A stretch of 64,000 bases of DNA, taken from positions 1 through 64,000 of the forward strand of contig CAJTEM010000024.1 of assembly GCA_910575255.1 (NCBI GenBank), read 5' to 3'. This document shows positions 24,328-34,304 of the stretch, piece by piece (position 1 is the first letter of the stretch; each line of letters starts with the position of its first letter). Both the position numbers and the translations under genes were made by a program. The notes under the pieces are model-generated. The model saw only the letters and a program-made list of their open reading frames with translations, was not told where the DNA came from and made no database searches. The stretch is from Lachnospiraceae bacterium (lineage in GTDB: Bacteria; Bacillota; Clostridia; Lachnospirales; Lachnospiraceae).

Positions 24328-27107
24328 TGTCAGAAAAGAAAGGGAAGAAAAAACAGGATACCGCCTACCGTAAAGAAGCAAATGCGGCGTTCCATAAGGG
24401 AGAAAGCAATCTTTTTACGGGTGGCGGCAATGCTGCCTATCAGCCGAGGGATTCCGGCATCGGGAAGCCGGGGCAAGGTTCAGGTGGCAAAAGGCAGACG
24501 GAAAAGAGTATGCAGGCACAGCAGGAAACTTTTGGACAAAAAGTCCAGAAGTCCAAAGTGAGCCAGCCAGGAGAGAAAAGCACTTTTACAGAGAAAAAAA
24601 GCGTGGATTCCGGGAGTAGCGAAGCCGGACAGCGTAAAACGAGCCATGCTTCAAAAACCCATGCGAAAAAGCAGATGTACCGGAACAATCAGAACACTTC
24701 TGGACAAAAAGTCCAAAAGTCCGAAGCGAAGCCGTGGCAGGAAGAAAAACCGGATTTTGTAAAGGAAAGCGGTGGATTTACCGGGCAGGAAAATTTCAGC
24801 CAGAGGGAGGATACAGAGAAGAAACAGCCGGATGCGGAAGATTACCACCGGAGGGACACTTACAGGCAGTCGCAGAAGAAGGGGAAATACCATAAAAAGC
24901 GGGTGCAGAGGGAACACCGGAATAAAAGCGTTGCAAAAGAAAAACCGGAAAATAAAACCTTTACGGAGGAATCTTTTACGGAGAATACCGGAAATCTGTT
25001 TCAGGGGGAAGGGGATTCTGAATTTACCGGAAGTAAAAAGCTGAAAAAGAAACAGCGGCGTTCACAAAAAGCTGCAAAAAAGGTACAGAAAGCAAGGGCG
25101 AAGCTGCCAAAGACAAGGGAATACACCTTGCAGAGAGTATTTGACGAGAAAACCGGGAAGGGAAAATATGTGGCTGTCCCTCTGGATAAGGAGAAGCCTT
25201 TCAAGCAGGAGGGCATACCCAAGACCACCATGCGCCGGGTGCAGAATGAGGGCAGGAATTTTGTGCATGGGAAGATTGCTGAAAGGGAGAAAGAAAATTC
25301 AGCGGTGGAGGGCGCACACAAATCGGAGCAGAAAGGGGAAGCGGTTTATTCTTTCGTCAAAAGGCAGATAAAAGGGAAAGGGCAGAAACAGCGGGCGAAA
25401 GTGGCAAAGCTGGAAAAAAAGCAGTTTAAGAAGGAAGTCAGTTTCCAGTACCAGAAGTTTCTGGAAGAAAACCCGCAGATGCAGAAAAAGGTATTGCAGA
25501 AGCGGTTACAGAAACAGCGCATCAAACGGGAGTACATCAAGGCGAGGAAGAAAGCGGCGGCGGGAAAAACAGCGGAGCAGGCATTTCAAAAGACAAAAAA
25601 CGGTGCGGTCACTGTGGCGAGGAAGTTGCAGGAGTTTGCAAGGAAAAATGCGGGCTTGCTTGTGACGGTGGGCATCATGGCTCTGCTCTTTATGATGATT
25701 ATGGTTTCCGTATCGTCCTGCGGGGCGATGTTTGTGGATACACAGTCCACGATTTTAGCGGCAAGCTATTTAAGCAAGCCGAAAGAGATTGATGCCGCTG
25801 ATTTACAGTTTACCCGACTGGAGCTTGATTTGCAGAATGAGATTGACCGGGTGGAAACGGATTATCCGGGGTATGATGAATATTCCTACAATCTTGGGGC
25901 AATCGGGCATAACCCGTTTACCCTTATCAGCTACCTGTCCGCAGTCCATACGGAATTTACCGCAAGCGGGTTGGAAAGTGAAATACAGGCTCTTTTTGAT
26001 GAAATGTATACACTGACACTCACGCCGGATACGGAAACGAGGACAAGGACGGTCACAAAGACAGGCACAAGGACGGTCACTGATCCGGTCACAGGAGAAG
26101 AAACAGAGGAAGAATATGAGTATGAGGAGGAAGAAGAATACGAGGTCAGTATCCTCAGAGTGACGCTTACGGTCATACCGTTAGAGAGCCTTGTTTCCGG
26201 GAAAATGGATACGGAGCAGGCGGAGATTTTTGCCATGTACCGGGAAACAAACGGTCTGCTTCAGGAGTTCGCTTCACCGCTTGACCTTTACTGGTATTAT
26301 TATGTGTCAAGCTATTACGGATACCGGAAGAACCCGGTCACAAGGAACGAGGAATTTCACCGGGGCGTGGATATAGCAGTCCCCACAGGAACAACCGTAT
26401 ATGCTGCCCATGACGGTACGGTGACAGCGGCGGCATATGACAGCCACTACGGGAATTATGTGGTGATTGAAATTGACGGTTACACAACCAAGTATGCCCA
26501 TATGGACAGCATCAGTGTGGGTGCGGGGCAGACAGTGGAAAAAGGGACGGTTATCGGCACTACGGGCAATACCGGGAGCAGCACAGGAAGCCATTTGCAT
26601 ATCGAATGTTTGTATGACGGGGAGTATTATAACCCGTTATTTTATTTTGATGTGGGCGAGGGTACGCTTTACGGGGAAACGCCGGGAGGTCTGCCGGGGA
26701 ACGCCATACCGCCGGATGCCTACGATGACGCATCGGTGCAGGCTCTTATGGAGGAAGCCGCTAAATATTTAGGATTCCCGTATGTGTGGGGCGGTTCAAG
26801 CCCTTCCACAAGTTTTGACTGTTCCGGATTCGTGTGTTGGGTATTTACCAACAGCGGGGTACATAACCTTCCACGAACTACCGCACAGGGGATTTATGAC
26901 CAGTGTACGCCTGTTTCCGCATCGGACGCAAAGGCGGGGGACATTATCTTTTTTACCGGGACTTACAATTCTGCCGGGGCGGTGAGCCATGTGGGGATTT
27001 ACTGCGGCAATGGGACAATGATCCACTGCGGAGATCCAATCAGTTACGCAAGCATCAACTCGTCCTACTGGCAGAGCCATTTTTATAGTTTTGGAAGATT
27101 GAATTAA
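24327..27107 (+). CDS. CD1108-type cell-wall hydrolase (M23 peptidase plus NlpC/P60)
   Basis: A 926-residue protein. Residues 1-430 are a long basic, low-complexity cytosolic region (repeated GQKVQKSK and KKQRRSQKAAKK-type stretches). One membrane helix follows (LLVTVGIMALLFMMIMVSVS, about 450), then an external part. An M23 (LytM) domain shows HRGVDIAVPTG and GSHLHIE (about 680-770); the C-terminal NlpC/P60 domain shows FDCSGFVCWVF, SHVGIYCG and MIHCG (about 820-926). It cuts peptidoglycan so the mating channel can cross the wall (VirB1-like role). An Arg/Thr/Glu repeat (ETRTRTVTKTGTRTVT) lies in the stalk. A decayed paralogue occurs at 62475-63058. Confidence 0.92.
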   Translation: MSEKKGKKKQDTAYRKEANAAFHKGESNLFTGGGNAAYQPRDSGIGKPGQGSGGKRQTEKSMQAQQETFGQKVQKSKVSQPGEKSTFTEKKSVDSGSSEAGQRKTSHASKTHAKKQMYRNNQNTSGQKVQKSEAKPWQEEKPDFVKESGGFTGQENFSQREDTEKKQPDAEDYHRRDTYRQSQKKGKYHKKRVQREHRNKSVAKEKPENKTFTEESFTENTGNLFQGEGDSEFTGSKKLKKKQRRSQKAAKKVQKARAKLPKTREYTLQRVFDEKTGKGKYVAVPLDKEKPFKQEGIPKTTMRRVQNEGRNFVHGKIAEREKENSAVEGAHKSEQKGEAVYSFVKRQIKGKGQKQRAKVAKLEKKQFKKEVSFQYQKFLEENPQMQKKVLQKRLQKQRIKREYIKARKKAAAGKTAEQAFQKTKNGAVTVARKLQEFARKNAGLLVTVGIMALLFMMIMVSVSSCGAMFVDTQSTILAASYLSKPKEIDAADLQFTRLELDLQNEIDRVETDYPGYDEYSYNLGAIGHNPFTLISYLSAVHTEFTASGLESEIQALFDEMYTLTLTPDTETRTRTVTKTGTRTVTDPVTGEETEEEYEYEEEEEYEVSILRVTLTVIPLESLVSGKMDTEQAEIFAMYRETNGLLQEFASPLDLYWYYYVSSYYGYRKNPVTRNEEFHRGVDIAVPTGTTVYAAHDGTVTAAAYDSHYGNYVVIEIDGYTTKYAHMDSISVGAGQTVEKGTVIGTTGNTGSSTGSHLHIECLYDGEYYNPLFYFDVGEGTLYGETPGGLPGNAIPPDAYDDASVQALMEEAAKYLGFPYVWGGSSPSTSFDCSGFVCWVFTNSGVHNLPRTTAQGIYDQCTPVSASDAKAGDIIFFTGTYNSAGAVSHVGIYCGNGTMIHCGDPISYASINSSYWQSHFYSFGRLN

Positions 27108-27116
27108 GGAGGATTT

Positions 27117-27377
27117 ATGACAAAGGAACGCATTGAAAAGGAACTTTCCAAAGTGGATGCGCAGCTTGAATCCTTACAGGCAAAAAAGAAGGATTTGGAA
27201 GAACAGAAGCGCATGGCGGAAAGAGCCGAAAAAATGGATATTATCGAAAAGCATAAAATCTCGTCCGAGAAGCTGCAATTACTCATCAAATTCAGCGAGG
27301 ACGAGATTTTGAAGTTATTGGAAGAAAAAGAAAACGCAAAGGAGATGGCAGGAAATGAAGAAAAAGTTATCAGTTAG
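27117..27377 (+). CDS. DUF4315 family protein
   Basis: An 86-residue, highly charged coiled-coil protein (RIEKELSKVDAQLESLQAKK) with AAGGAGG before the ATG. DUF4315 genes sit between the CD1108-type hydrolase and the DUF4366 gene in these ICEs; the molecular role is unknown. It overlaps the next start by 23 bases. Confidence 0.82.
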   Translation: MTKERIEKELSKVDAQLESLQAKKKDLEEQKRMAERAEKMDIIEKHKISSEKLQLLIKFSEDEILKLLEEKENAKEMAGNEEKVIS

Positions 27378-29043
27378 GGCGGCGGTGTCGCTGCTCTTGT
27401 CGGCATTATTGTTCTGTATGCCCGTAGGGGCGTTTATGGCGAACAGTGGGAATACGGTAGATGCCTATGCGGAGGGTGCGCTTACGGAGGAAAGCGGCGA
27501 AACGTCAGAGGAAGGCAGTACCGAAACGGAAACAGAGGAAAGCACTGAAACCGAGGAAAATTCAGATAATGGGAAAGATGAAACCGGGGAAACAGAAACC
27601 GAGTCCGGCGAGAATAAAGGCAAAGCAGAATCCGGTGGCAGTGGGGAAGAAACGGAAGGCGGGACAGTATCCGGGAATGAAGTCCCGGAGCCGGAATGTA
27701 CTTGTAAGGAAAAATGCACACAGTATTCCGCTGATAAAGATTGTGAGGTCTGCAAGGGGGATTACACCTTATGCGAATATGTGAACCCGAATGTAAAAAT
27801 CACAATCTCCACTCCGTCCGGCTGGCACAATGACACCACGAAGGTACATATCTCCGTTGAGGACGTGGCACATTCCGGCAACTTCTCCATAAAGACGGTG
27901 CAGGCGAAAGTGGCGCAGAATGGGAGCTGGACGGACATCACAGAGGATATGTATGTGGAGATTTCAGAGAATACCACCGTCTATGTGCTTGTGACAGACC
28001 AGAAGGGCAAGACCTATGAGAAAAACCGCTATATCAAGTGCTTTGACTTCACGAAGCCTACCTTAAACGCTGCGGTCAGTGACGGATTATTAAGCGTACA
28101 GGCGCATGATACGGATTCCGGCATCAAGGCGGTATATGTGAACGGGTATGAGTTTAAGGAGCTTACCAATGGCGTGTTGAATATCCGCCTGCAGCAGTTT
28201 GACGCAGGCTACCAGTATTTTACCATTTCCGCAATGGACAATGCCGGGAATATGTCAGAGGTTTATAAAACCGCCAATCCTTATTACACCGATCCGGAAA
28301 AAACGGACGGGAATGAGAAGAACCCGGCAGAGCAGCTCCCGGTGAGCGCACAGGCAACCAAGCCTTCCTCCGCTACCGCACAGGTGACGGAGCATACCAA
28401 GACGGACAGTGACGGGAACACCGTTTCCGAAAACAGCCTTGCAGAGCAGAAAAAGCAGGCAATGGCGGAAGCGGCGGAATCGGAGAAGAAAGAGGAATCC
28501 GGGGAAAAGGAGAAAAGCGAAACGGGAAAGGAATTTTATACAATCCAGACCGCATCGGAAAAAGTGTTCTACCTGATCATTGACCGGGACGGGGAGGAAG
28601 AAGTGGTTTATTTCCTGACGGAAGTTACGGAAAATGACCTGCTGAACGTGACAGCGGACAACAGCGATACCTTGCCGCAAAATTCCGCCGCACTGGAATC
28701 CGCAATCCCGGTGACGGAGGGCGCACTTCCCAACAATAACGGGGAACAGGAAACGGAAGAAGAACCTGTGGAAGAAGCGGCAGAGGACGGGGAGGAAAAC
28801 ACCGAAGAACCCGAACCGGAGCCGGAGAAAACAGGGGAAAACCCGGCGGCAACCTATATCATTCTTGGGATTGTTGCAGTTGCAGCGATTGGCGGCGGCT
28901 ATTATTTCAAGGTAGCCAAGAAAAAGAAAGAGGAATTTCTTGACGAGGACGATGATGAGGAGGACGAGGAAGAAGAATACGATGATGACGAGGAAAACGA
29001 GGATGCAGAGGATAATTTTTTTGAGGATGACAGGGAGGATTAA
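27355..29043 (+). CDS. DUF4366 (CD1107-type) surface protein
   Basis: A 562-residue protein with an N-terminal signal peptide (KKKLSVRAAVSLLLSALLFC), a Glu/Thr/Ser-rich spacer, a small cysteine cluster (CTCKEKC ... CEVC), an Ig-like or bacterial surface domain (about 130-320), another acidic spacer, a C-terminal membrane helix (ATYIILGIVAVAAIGGGYYF) and an Asp/Glu-rich cytosolic tail. It is likely anchored in the membrane and exposed outside the cell, as a mating-contact or channel-associated protein. It belongs to the conserved ICE transfer operon. Confidence 0.85.
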   Translation: MKKKLSVRAAVSLLLSALLFCMPVGAFMANSGNTVDAYAEGALTEESGETSEEGSTETETEESTETEENSDNGKDETGETETESGENKGKAESGGSGEETEGGTVSGNEVPEPECTCKEKCTQYSADKDCEVCKGDYTLCEYVNPNVKITISTPSGWHNDTTKVHISVEDVAHSGNFSIKTVQAKVAQNGSWTDITEDMYVEISENTTVYVLVTDQKGKTYEKNRYIKCFDFTKPTLNAAVSDGLLSVQAHDTDSGIKAVYVNGYEFKELTNGVLNIRLQQFDAGYQYFTISAMDNAGNMSEVYKTANPYYTDPEKTDGNEKNPAEQLPVSAQATKPSSATAQVTEHTKTDSDGNTVSENSLAEQKKQAMAEAAESEKKEESGEKEKSETGKEFYTIQTASEKVFYLIIDRDGEEEVVYFLTEVTENDLLNVTADNSDTLPQNSAALESAIPVTEGALPNNNGEQETEEEPVEEAAEDGEENTEEPEPEPEKTGENPAATYIILGIVAVAAIGGGYYFKVAKKKKEEFLDEDDDEEDEEEEYDDDEENEDAEDNFFEDDRED

Positions 29044-29051
29044 CTGGCAGA

Positions 29052-29618
29052 ATGCGAGAGAAGAAATATTCAGTTATTCTGGCTGATCCCCCTTGGCATT
29101 ATAAAGTGTATTCCAAAAAGGGTGCGGGAAGAAGTGCGGAGAGCCATTATCCAACTATGGAGATAGAAGATATTAAGGCGCTTCCGGTATCTGGCATTGC
29201 AGACAGGGATTGTGCTTTATTTTTATGGGTAACATTCCCCTGTCTTTTGGAAGGACTGGAAGTGATAAGGGCATGGGGATTTACTTACAAGACAGTGGCA
29301 TTTGTTTGGGTAAAACAGAATAAAAAGAGTGAATCGCTATTTTGGGGCATGGGTTACTGGACACGAAGCAACGTGGAACTTTGTATTTTGGCAACAAAAG
29401 GTAGACCGAAGCGTGTTAATGCGGGGGTGCATCAGGTGGTGGTATCCCATATCGAGGAACACAGCAGGAAACCAATAGAAGTACATCACAGAATTAACAG
29501 GCTTATGGGCAACGTGCCAAAGATAGAGCTTTTTGCCCGGAGAAAGGCAGACGGATTTGATGTTTGGGGGAACGAAGTAGAATGTGACATTGAACTGACA
29601 GGAGGAAAAGAGGAATGA
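29052..29618 (+). CDS. MT-A70 family DNA N6-adenine methyltransferase
   Basis: A 188-residue protein with the catalytic DPPW motif near the start (VILADPPWHYKV, about residue 10-20) and the segments LFLWVTFPCLLEGLEVIRAW and EVHHRINRLMGNVPKIELFA of MT-A70 enzymes, which transfer a methyl group from S-adenosylmethionine to adenine N6. It lacks a target-recognition domain. No restriction partner is adjacent; on mobile elements such enzymes can protect incoming DNA from host restriction. It overlaps topB by 4 bases. Confidence 0.87.
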   Translation: MREKKYSVILADPPWHYKVYSKKGAGRSAESHYPTMEIEDIKALPVSGIADRDCALFLWVTFPCLLEGLEVIRAWGFTYKTVAFVWVKQNKKSESLFWGMGYWTRSNVELCILATKGRPKRVNAGVHQVVVSHIEEHSRKPIEVHHRINRLMGNVPKIELFARRKADGFDVWGNEVECDIELTGGKEE

Positions 29619-31735
29619 AGTTAGTAATAACGGAAAAACCGAGCGTCGCAAGGAACATTGCAGCGGTAATAGGTGCAAATGAAAACAAAGACGGATATAT
29701 GGAAGGGAACGGCTATGTTGTGAGCTGGTGTGTGGGGCATCTGGTGGAGCTGGCACAGCCGGAAAGCTACGGGGAGCAGTGGAAGAAATGGACGTATGAG
29801 AGCCTGCCCGTCAAGCCGGAAACATGGCAGTATGAGGTGAAGCCGGACACAAAAGCGCAGTATGACGTGCTTTTTAAATTGATGCATAGGGAGGACGTTT
29901 CGGCTACAATCTGCGCTACTGATGCCGGACGGGAGGGAGAGCTTATCTTCCGCCTTGTGTATGAAATGGCAGGCTGTGACAAGCCGATCAAACGCCTGTG
30001 GATTTCCTCAATGGAGGAAAGCGCCATTCGTGAGGGGTTTGAGAATTTACAGCCGGGGAGCGATTATGAAAACCTGTACCATTCCGCACTGTGCAGGCAG
30101 GAAGCGGACTGGCTTGTGGGCATCAACGGTACAAGGCTGTTTACGGTTTTATATGGCGGAAAGGTTTTAAAGGTGGGGCGGGTGCAGACACCCACCCTTG
30201 CGATGTTAGTAGACCGGGAAGCAAAGATTATGAATTTCCAGAAGGAAAAATATTACATGGCGCATATCCTGATGGATGGGACGGATGCCGCCACCGGGCG
30301 CATTGACGATAAGGCAAAAGCGGATGAGATTGCGGGGACTTGCCAAAACGGGCAGGCTCTCACCACGTCCGTTGTGAAAGAGGAAAAAGCGGTCATGCCG
30401 CCGAAGCTCTATGACCTCACCACGCTCCAGAGGGATGCGAACCGCTTGTTTGGATTTACCGCAAAGCAGACTTTGGAGTACACACAGAGTTTATATGAGA
30501 AAAAGTTAGCCACATATCCGAGGACGGACAGCCAGTTCTTATCCGATGACATGGGGAATACCGCAGAGGGCGTGATTGAAGCGGTATTCAGTTCCCTGAT
30601 GTTTGAGGAAAACAGGGCTTCCAGACCGGACATAAAGCGGATTCTGAACAGTAAAAAGGTAACAGACCACCACGCCATTATCCCCACAATGGAGATAGCG
30701 AAAGCTGACCTTGCGGCACTGCCGGAAACGGAGCGTAAAATCCTGTCTTTGGTTGCGAACCGCCTGTTATGCGCCACCGGGGAAAAACATCTGTATGAAA
30801 CAGTCAAAGCGGAGTTTTCCTGTAATGGACATACTTTTGCGGTTTCCGGGAAGTCAGTCACGCATAACGGGTGGAAGTCCTTTGAGGATGCCTTTAAGCG
30901 TTTCTTTAAAATCGCCGGGAATCAGGAGGAAGAAAAAGAGGAAAAGAAGCTGCCGGAACTGTCGGAGGGACAGGCATTTGACGGTGTGCAGACGAAAGTC
31001 AGCGAGCATTTCACTTCCCCGCCGAAACACTTTACGGAAGATTTATTATTATCGGCAATGGAACGTGCCGGGGCGGAAGATATGGGCGATGACGTGGAGA
31101 GGAAAGGCTTGGGTACGCCTGCGACAAGGGCGGACATCATTGAGAGGTTAGTCAGGGACGGGTTCGTGAAGCGTGAGAAGAAGCAGATCATACCAACAGA
31201 GGACGGAATGAAGCTGATTACAGTGCTGCCGGACGTGGTGAAGTCCCCGAAACTTACCGCCGATTGGGAAAATGCCCTGACACTGGTAGCGAAAGGGGAG
31301 CTTCCTATGGAGGATTTCATGGAGGACATTGAAAACATGGTGTCAGGGCTGATACACACTTACCATGAGGTCAGTGACGAGCAGAAAAAGATGTTCGCAC
31401 AGGAGCAGGCGGCTCTTGGGGTATGCCCGAACTGCGGCGGTCAGGTGGTAAAGGGAAAATTCGGCGCTTACTGCGTGAAGAAATGCGGTATGAACGTGAG
31501 CCGGGTAATGGGAGCTGTCCTTACCGAAGCACAGGTGAAGGATATACTTGCCGGAAAGAAAATCCTGTTAAAAGGGTTAAAGAGCAAGGCGGGCAAGCCC
31601 TATGATGCCTATATCATTCCGAGTGGGACGGAAGAATACCGTTACACCAAAGACGGGGCAGAAAAAAGCGGGGTACAGTTTAAGTTTGTCATGGAGTTTC
31701 CGAAAAAGAAATCTTCTGGCGGGAAGAAAAAATAG
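29615..31735 (+). CDS. topB: Type IA DNA topoisomerase (TopB/TraE-type)
   Basis: A 706-residue enzyme. The N-terminal TOPRIM domain has MKLVITEKPSVARNIAAVIG and ATDAGREGELIFRL (about residue 103); the active-site tyrosine is in ATYPRTDSQFLS (about residue 303). The core ends near 590, followed by a zinc-ribbon segment (CPNCGGQVVKGKFGAYC). It relaxes or decatenates single-stranded-containing DNA and accompanies ICE transfer operons of this type. It overlaps the methyltransferase by 4 bases. Confidence 0.92.
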   Translation: MKLVITEKPSVARNIAAVIGANENKDGYMEGNGYVVSWCVGHLVELAQPESYGEQWKKWTYESLPVKPETWQYEVKPDTKAQYDVLFKLMHREDVSATICATDAGREGELIFRLVYEMAGCDKPIKRLWISSMEESAIREGFENLQPGSDYENLYHSALCRQEADWLVGINGTRLFTVLYGGKVLKVGRVQTPTLAMLVDREAKIMNFQKEKYYMAHILMDGTDAATGRIDDKAKADEIAGTCQNGQALTTSVVKEEKAVMPPKLYDLTTLQRDANRLFGFTAKQTLEYTQSLYEKKLATYPRTDSQFLSDDMGNTAEGVIEAVFSSLMFEENRASRPDIKRILNSKKVTDHHAIIPTMEIAKADLAALPETERKILSLVANRLLCATGEKHLYETVKAEFSCNGHTFAVSGKSVTHNGWKSFEDAFKRFFKIAGNQEEEKEEKKLPELSEGQAFDGVQTKVSEHFTSPPKHFTEDLLLSAMERAGAEDMGDDVERKGLGTPATRADIIERLVRDGFVKREKKQIIPTEDGMKLITVLPDVVKSPKLTADWENALTLVAKGELPMEDFMEDIENMVSGLIHTYHEVSDEQKKMFAQEQAALGVCPNCGGQVVKGKFGAYCVKKCGMNVSRVMGAVLTEAQVKDILAGKKILLKGLKSKAGKPYDAYIIPSGTEEYRYTKDGAEKSGVQFKFVMEFPKKKSSGGKKK

Positions 31736-31750
31736 TAGGGAGGAAGAAAG

Positions 31751-32086
31751 ATGTTTACAACCGGGGATAAGTTATTAAACGTGATGAAAGAGGAAGAAAT
31801 TGGCATTATGGAGCTTTCCAGAATGTCGGGAGTGCCGGAGAGGACAATCATGGATATTCTGGCGGGTATCAGAGAGCCGGAGCTTGGTGTGGTATGCAGG
31901 ATTGCGGACGGGCTTGGTATCTGTGTCCATGAACTTCGTGCCGATGAGGAGTTTTATACGGTATCCGTACAGAAAGATACCCTTGCAAAGCTGATTGTAG
32001 TCAGCGAGATTAACGGAGTGGAGCTGGAGGAACTGATACATACCATCATAGAAAAAGGAATTGAAGAAGAGGGATTCTATAAGTAA
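31751..32086 (+). CDS. Small XRE-like helix-turn-helix protein
   Basis: A 111-residue protein with GGGAGGAAGAAAG before the ATG. Residues 8-58 form an XRE-type HTH (LSRMSGVPERTIMDILAGIR, LGVVCRIADGLGICVHEL); the rest is acidic and helical. It ends the transfer operon just before the AT-rich cargo block and could regulate the ICE. Exact family not recognised. Confidence 0.72.
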   Translation: MFTTGDKLLNVMKEEEIGIMELSRMSGVPERTIMDILAGIREPELGVVCRIADGLGICVHELRADEEFYTVSVQKDTLAKLIVVSEINGVELEELIHTIIEKGIEEEGFYK

Positions 32087-32095
32087 TAAAAAATA

Positions 32096-32124
32096 TGCTG
32101 CAGGGAATAGAATTCTCTGCAGCA
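32096..32124. terminator. Hairpin at the ICE/cargo junction
   Basis: TGCTGCAG (32096-32103) and CTGCAGCA (32117-32124) form a perfect 8-bp stem. No T-run follows on the plus strand, but an A-run precedes it, so it would terminate minus-strand transcription or mark the edge of the inserted cargo. Confidence 0.4.
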
Positions 32125-32148
32125 AGGAGTGAAAAGGAGTTGCTAATG

Positions 32149-32177
32149 TTGTGTTGAAGTAAATTAAATGTTATAAT
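32149..32177 (+). promoter_or_regulatory. Promoter of the Gabija-like operon
   Basis: TTGTGT (32149-32154) and TATAAT (32172-32177) are 17 bases apart. This gives the cargo block its own promoter, 43 bp before the first gene. Confidence 0.6.
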
Positions 32178-32219
32178 TATTTTGCTGATAATTCAATATT
32201 TATGATATGGGGTGCGAAT

Positions 32220-34304
32220 ATGAAGTTGACAAAATTAAAGGTGTTTAATTATCGTTCTTTTGGGAATGAAGAACAAATAGTGCCAATTAACGAATTGACA
32301 ACTTTTATTGGAAGTAATAGTACAGGAAAAACAGCGGCGTTATGTGCGTTAAACTGTATTTTCTCAACAAATTCTAATGACAGAGTTTTACAACGAAGCG
32401 ATTTTCATTTACCAAAGGATACGAAACCAGATGAATTAGAAAAACAGGAATTATACATAGAAGCAATATTTACATTTGAAGAATTAAAAGAAGACGGGAA
32501 AAAGGGAAAATATTCAATTCCACCATTTTTTCAAAGTATGGTTGTAGGTGGAGAGGGAGAGGTTCCGTATTTAAGAATCCGTCTTGAAGCTACATGGGAG
32601 AAAAGTAATAATGTGGATGGTTCTATTGAAAGTAGAGTAATGTATATTACTTGCCCAGAGGGAGCAGAAGTAAAGGATGAACATAAACCAACAGCAAATC
32701 GGAGGGAACTGGATTGTATTCGTGTGATTTATGTTCCAGCTGTTCGTGATCCATCTAGGCAATTAAAGAATGTATCTGGTACTATGATGCATCAGATTAT
32801 GAGTTCTATTAATTGGAGTGATGAAATTAAAAACAATGTCGAAGGTAAAATCAGAGAGTTGAACGAAGAGTTTAAACATGAAAAAGGGGTTTCAATATTG
32901 GATTCTGCTATCCATACACAGTGGCAGACGTATGATTCTGATTATAGGTATTCTAATGCTCAATTGAGATTTAATAGTACAGATATAGAGTCCTCGATAA
33001 AGAAATCAGAAGTTGTTTTTTTACCTACAGTAACAGGGAAAGAATATACAATTGATGAAATGGGAGATGGATTACGTTCATTATTTTATATTTCTATGGT
33101 AGATAGTATTCTTGATGTAGAAGTGAAAATTCAAGAAGAATTAGAAACGAATCCTGAAAATACATCTTTTACAAGTACTCCCCCAGTATTAACAATAATA
33201 GCACTAGAAGAACCGGAAAATCATATTGCACCACATTTAATGGGTAAGTTGATAAAGAATCTGATTAATATTGCAAAAAAAACGAATGCACAAACTATTA
33301 TGACATCTCATGCACCAGCAATTATTAAGAGAATTAATCCTGAAAATTTGAGATACTTTCGTATGAATGCGGAATTTTTTAATACAGAAGTTCGAAGCAT
33401 TACTCTTCCAGATAAAGAGAAATTGTCAGACCAATATAAGTATATAAAGGAAGCTGTAAAGGCATATCCAGAATTATATTTTGCAAAATTAGTTATTTTG
33501 GGCGAAGGAGACAGTGAAGAAATAATTTTACCTAAATTTATTGAAGCATATGGAAATAATATTGACTCAAGTGGAATATCGGTTGTACCACTTGGTGGTA
33601 GGCATGTAAATCATTTTTGGAGACTCTTAATGGATCTTAAAATTCCACATATTACTTTATTAGATTTAGATCGCGAACGTGATGGTGGAGGATGGGGACG
33701 TATAAAATATGCGATTGAACAATTGATTAAAAATGGTGTTCCGAAAAGTGAATTATTACAAATAAAAGGCGGATTAATGTCAGATGAACAATTTTCTCAA
33801 ATGGATTCATGGGATGTTACAGATACTAAGACGATGCAAAGTTGGATAGATATGCTCGAAAATCATAATGTTTTTTATTCAACACCGCTAGATATTGATT
33901 TTCTTATGCTTGAAAATTTAGGTGAAAATTATATTTTGCTTTTGGATAAAAATGAGGGACCAAGAATAGAAATCGAAAGAGATGGAGTAAAAACGAGAGT
34001 TAACATTCAAGATATTGATGAAGGGATGTTTACAGATGAATTACAAATGAGAATTAGTAAAGATGTCAGTAATACATTAAAGGAATGTGGTGGTGATGGA
34101 AAAACATATACTGAGGAACAAAAGAAATGGATGATGTGGTATAATTATTTTTTCCTTAATAGAGGAAAACCATCTACACATATTGCTGTCTTATCACAGA
34201 TGTCAGACGAGGATTTTAGAATGAACACTCCTTCTATTATTCAAAGAATCATCAAACGTATAGAAGAACTATTAGGAAAAGAGGAAGTGAAGATTACGCA
34301 ATGA
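32220..34304 (+). CDS. Gabija-like GajA: OLD-family ATPase with TOPRIM nuclease
   Basis: A 694-residue protein from ATG 32220 (GGGGT upstream); an ATG at 32202 is possible. The N-terminal ABC-type ATPase half has Walker A FIGSNSTGKTAAL (about residue 29-41), Walker B TIIALEEPENHIAPH (about 324-338) and the H-loop TSHAPAII. The C-terminal TOPRIM half has LGEGDSEE (about 427) and LLDLDRERDGGG (about 480), the acidic metal-binding residues of OLD nucleases. A partner UvrD-like helicase overlaps by 4 bases. This is the layout of Gabija (class 2 OLD) defence, in which GajA cuts DNA when nucleotides are depleted by phage. About 100 residues longer than the studied GajA, so possibly a subtype. Strongly AT-rich compared with the ICE. 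Confidence 0.82.
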   Translation: MKLTKLKVFNYRSFGNEEQIVPINELTTFIGSNSTGKTAALCALNCIFSTNSNDRVLQRSDFHLPKDTKPDELEKQELYIEAIFTFEELKEDGKKGKYSIPPFFQSMVVGGEGEVPYLRIRLEATWEKSNNVDGSIESRVMYITCPEGAEVKDEHKPTANRRELDCIRVIYVPAVRDPSRQLKNVSGTMMHQIMSSINWSDEIKNNVEGKIRELNEEFKHEKGVSILDSAIHTQWQTYDSDYRYSNAQLRFNSTDIESSIKKSEVVFLPTVTGKEYTIDEMGDGLRSLFYISMVDSILDVEVKIQEELETNPENTSFTSTPPVLTIIALEEPENHIAPHLMGKLIKNLINIAKKTNAQTIMTSHAPAIIKRINPENLRYFRMNAEFFNTEVRSITLPDKEKLSDQYKYIKEAVKAYPELYFAKLVILGEGDSEEIILPKFIEAYGNNIDSSGISVVPLGGRHVNHFWRLLMDLKIPHITLLDLDRERDGGGWGRIKYAIEQLIKNGVPKSELLQIKGGLMSDEQFSQMDSWDVTDTKTMQSWIDMLENHNVFYSTPLDIDFLMLENLGENYILLLDKNEGPRIEIERDGVKTRVNIQDIDEGMFTDELQMRISKDVSNTLKECGGDGKTYTEEQKKWMMWYNYFFLNRGKPSTHIAVLSQMSDEDFRMNTPSIIQRIIKRIEELLGKEEVKITQ

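Noticed and set aside
29052-29618. Restriction-modification system based on the MT-A70 methyltransferase
   Set aside because: No restriction endonuclease or specificity gene is adjacent; the gene belongs to the conserved ICE transfer operon.
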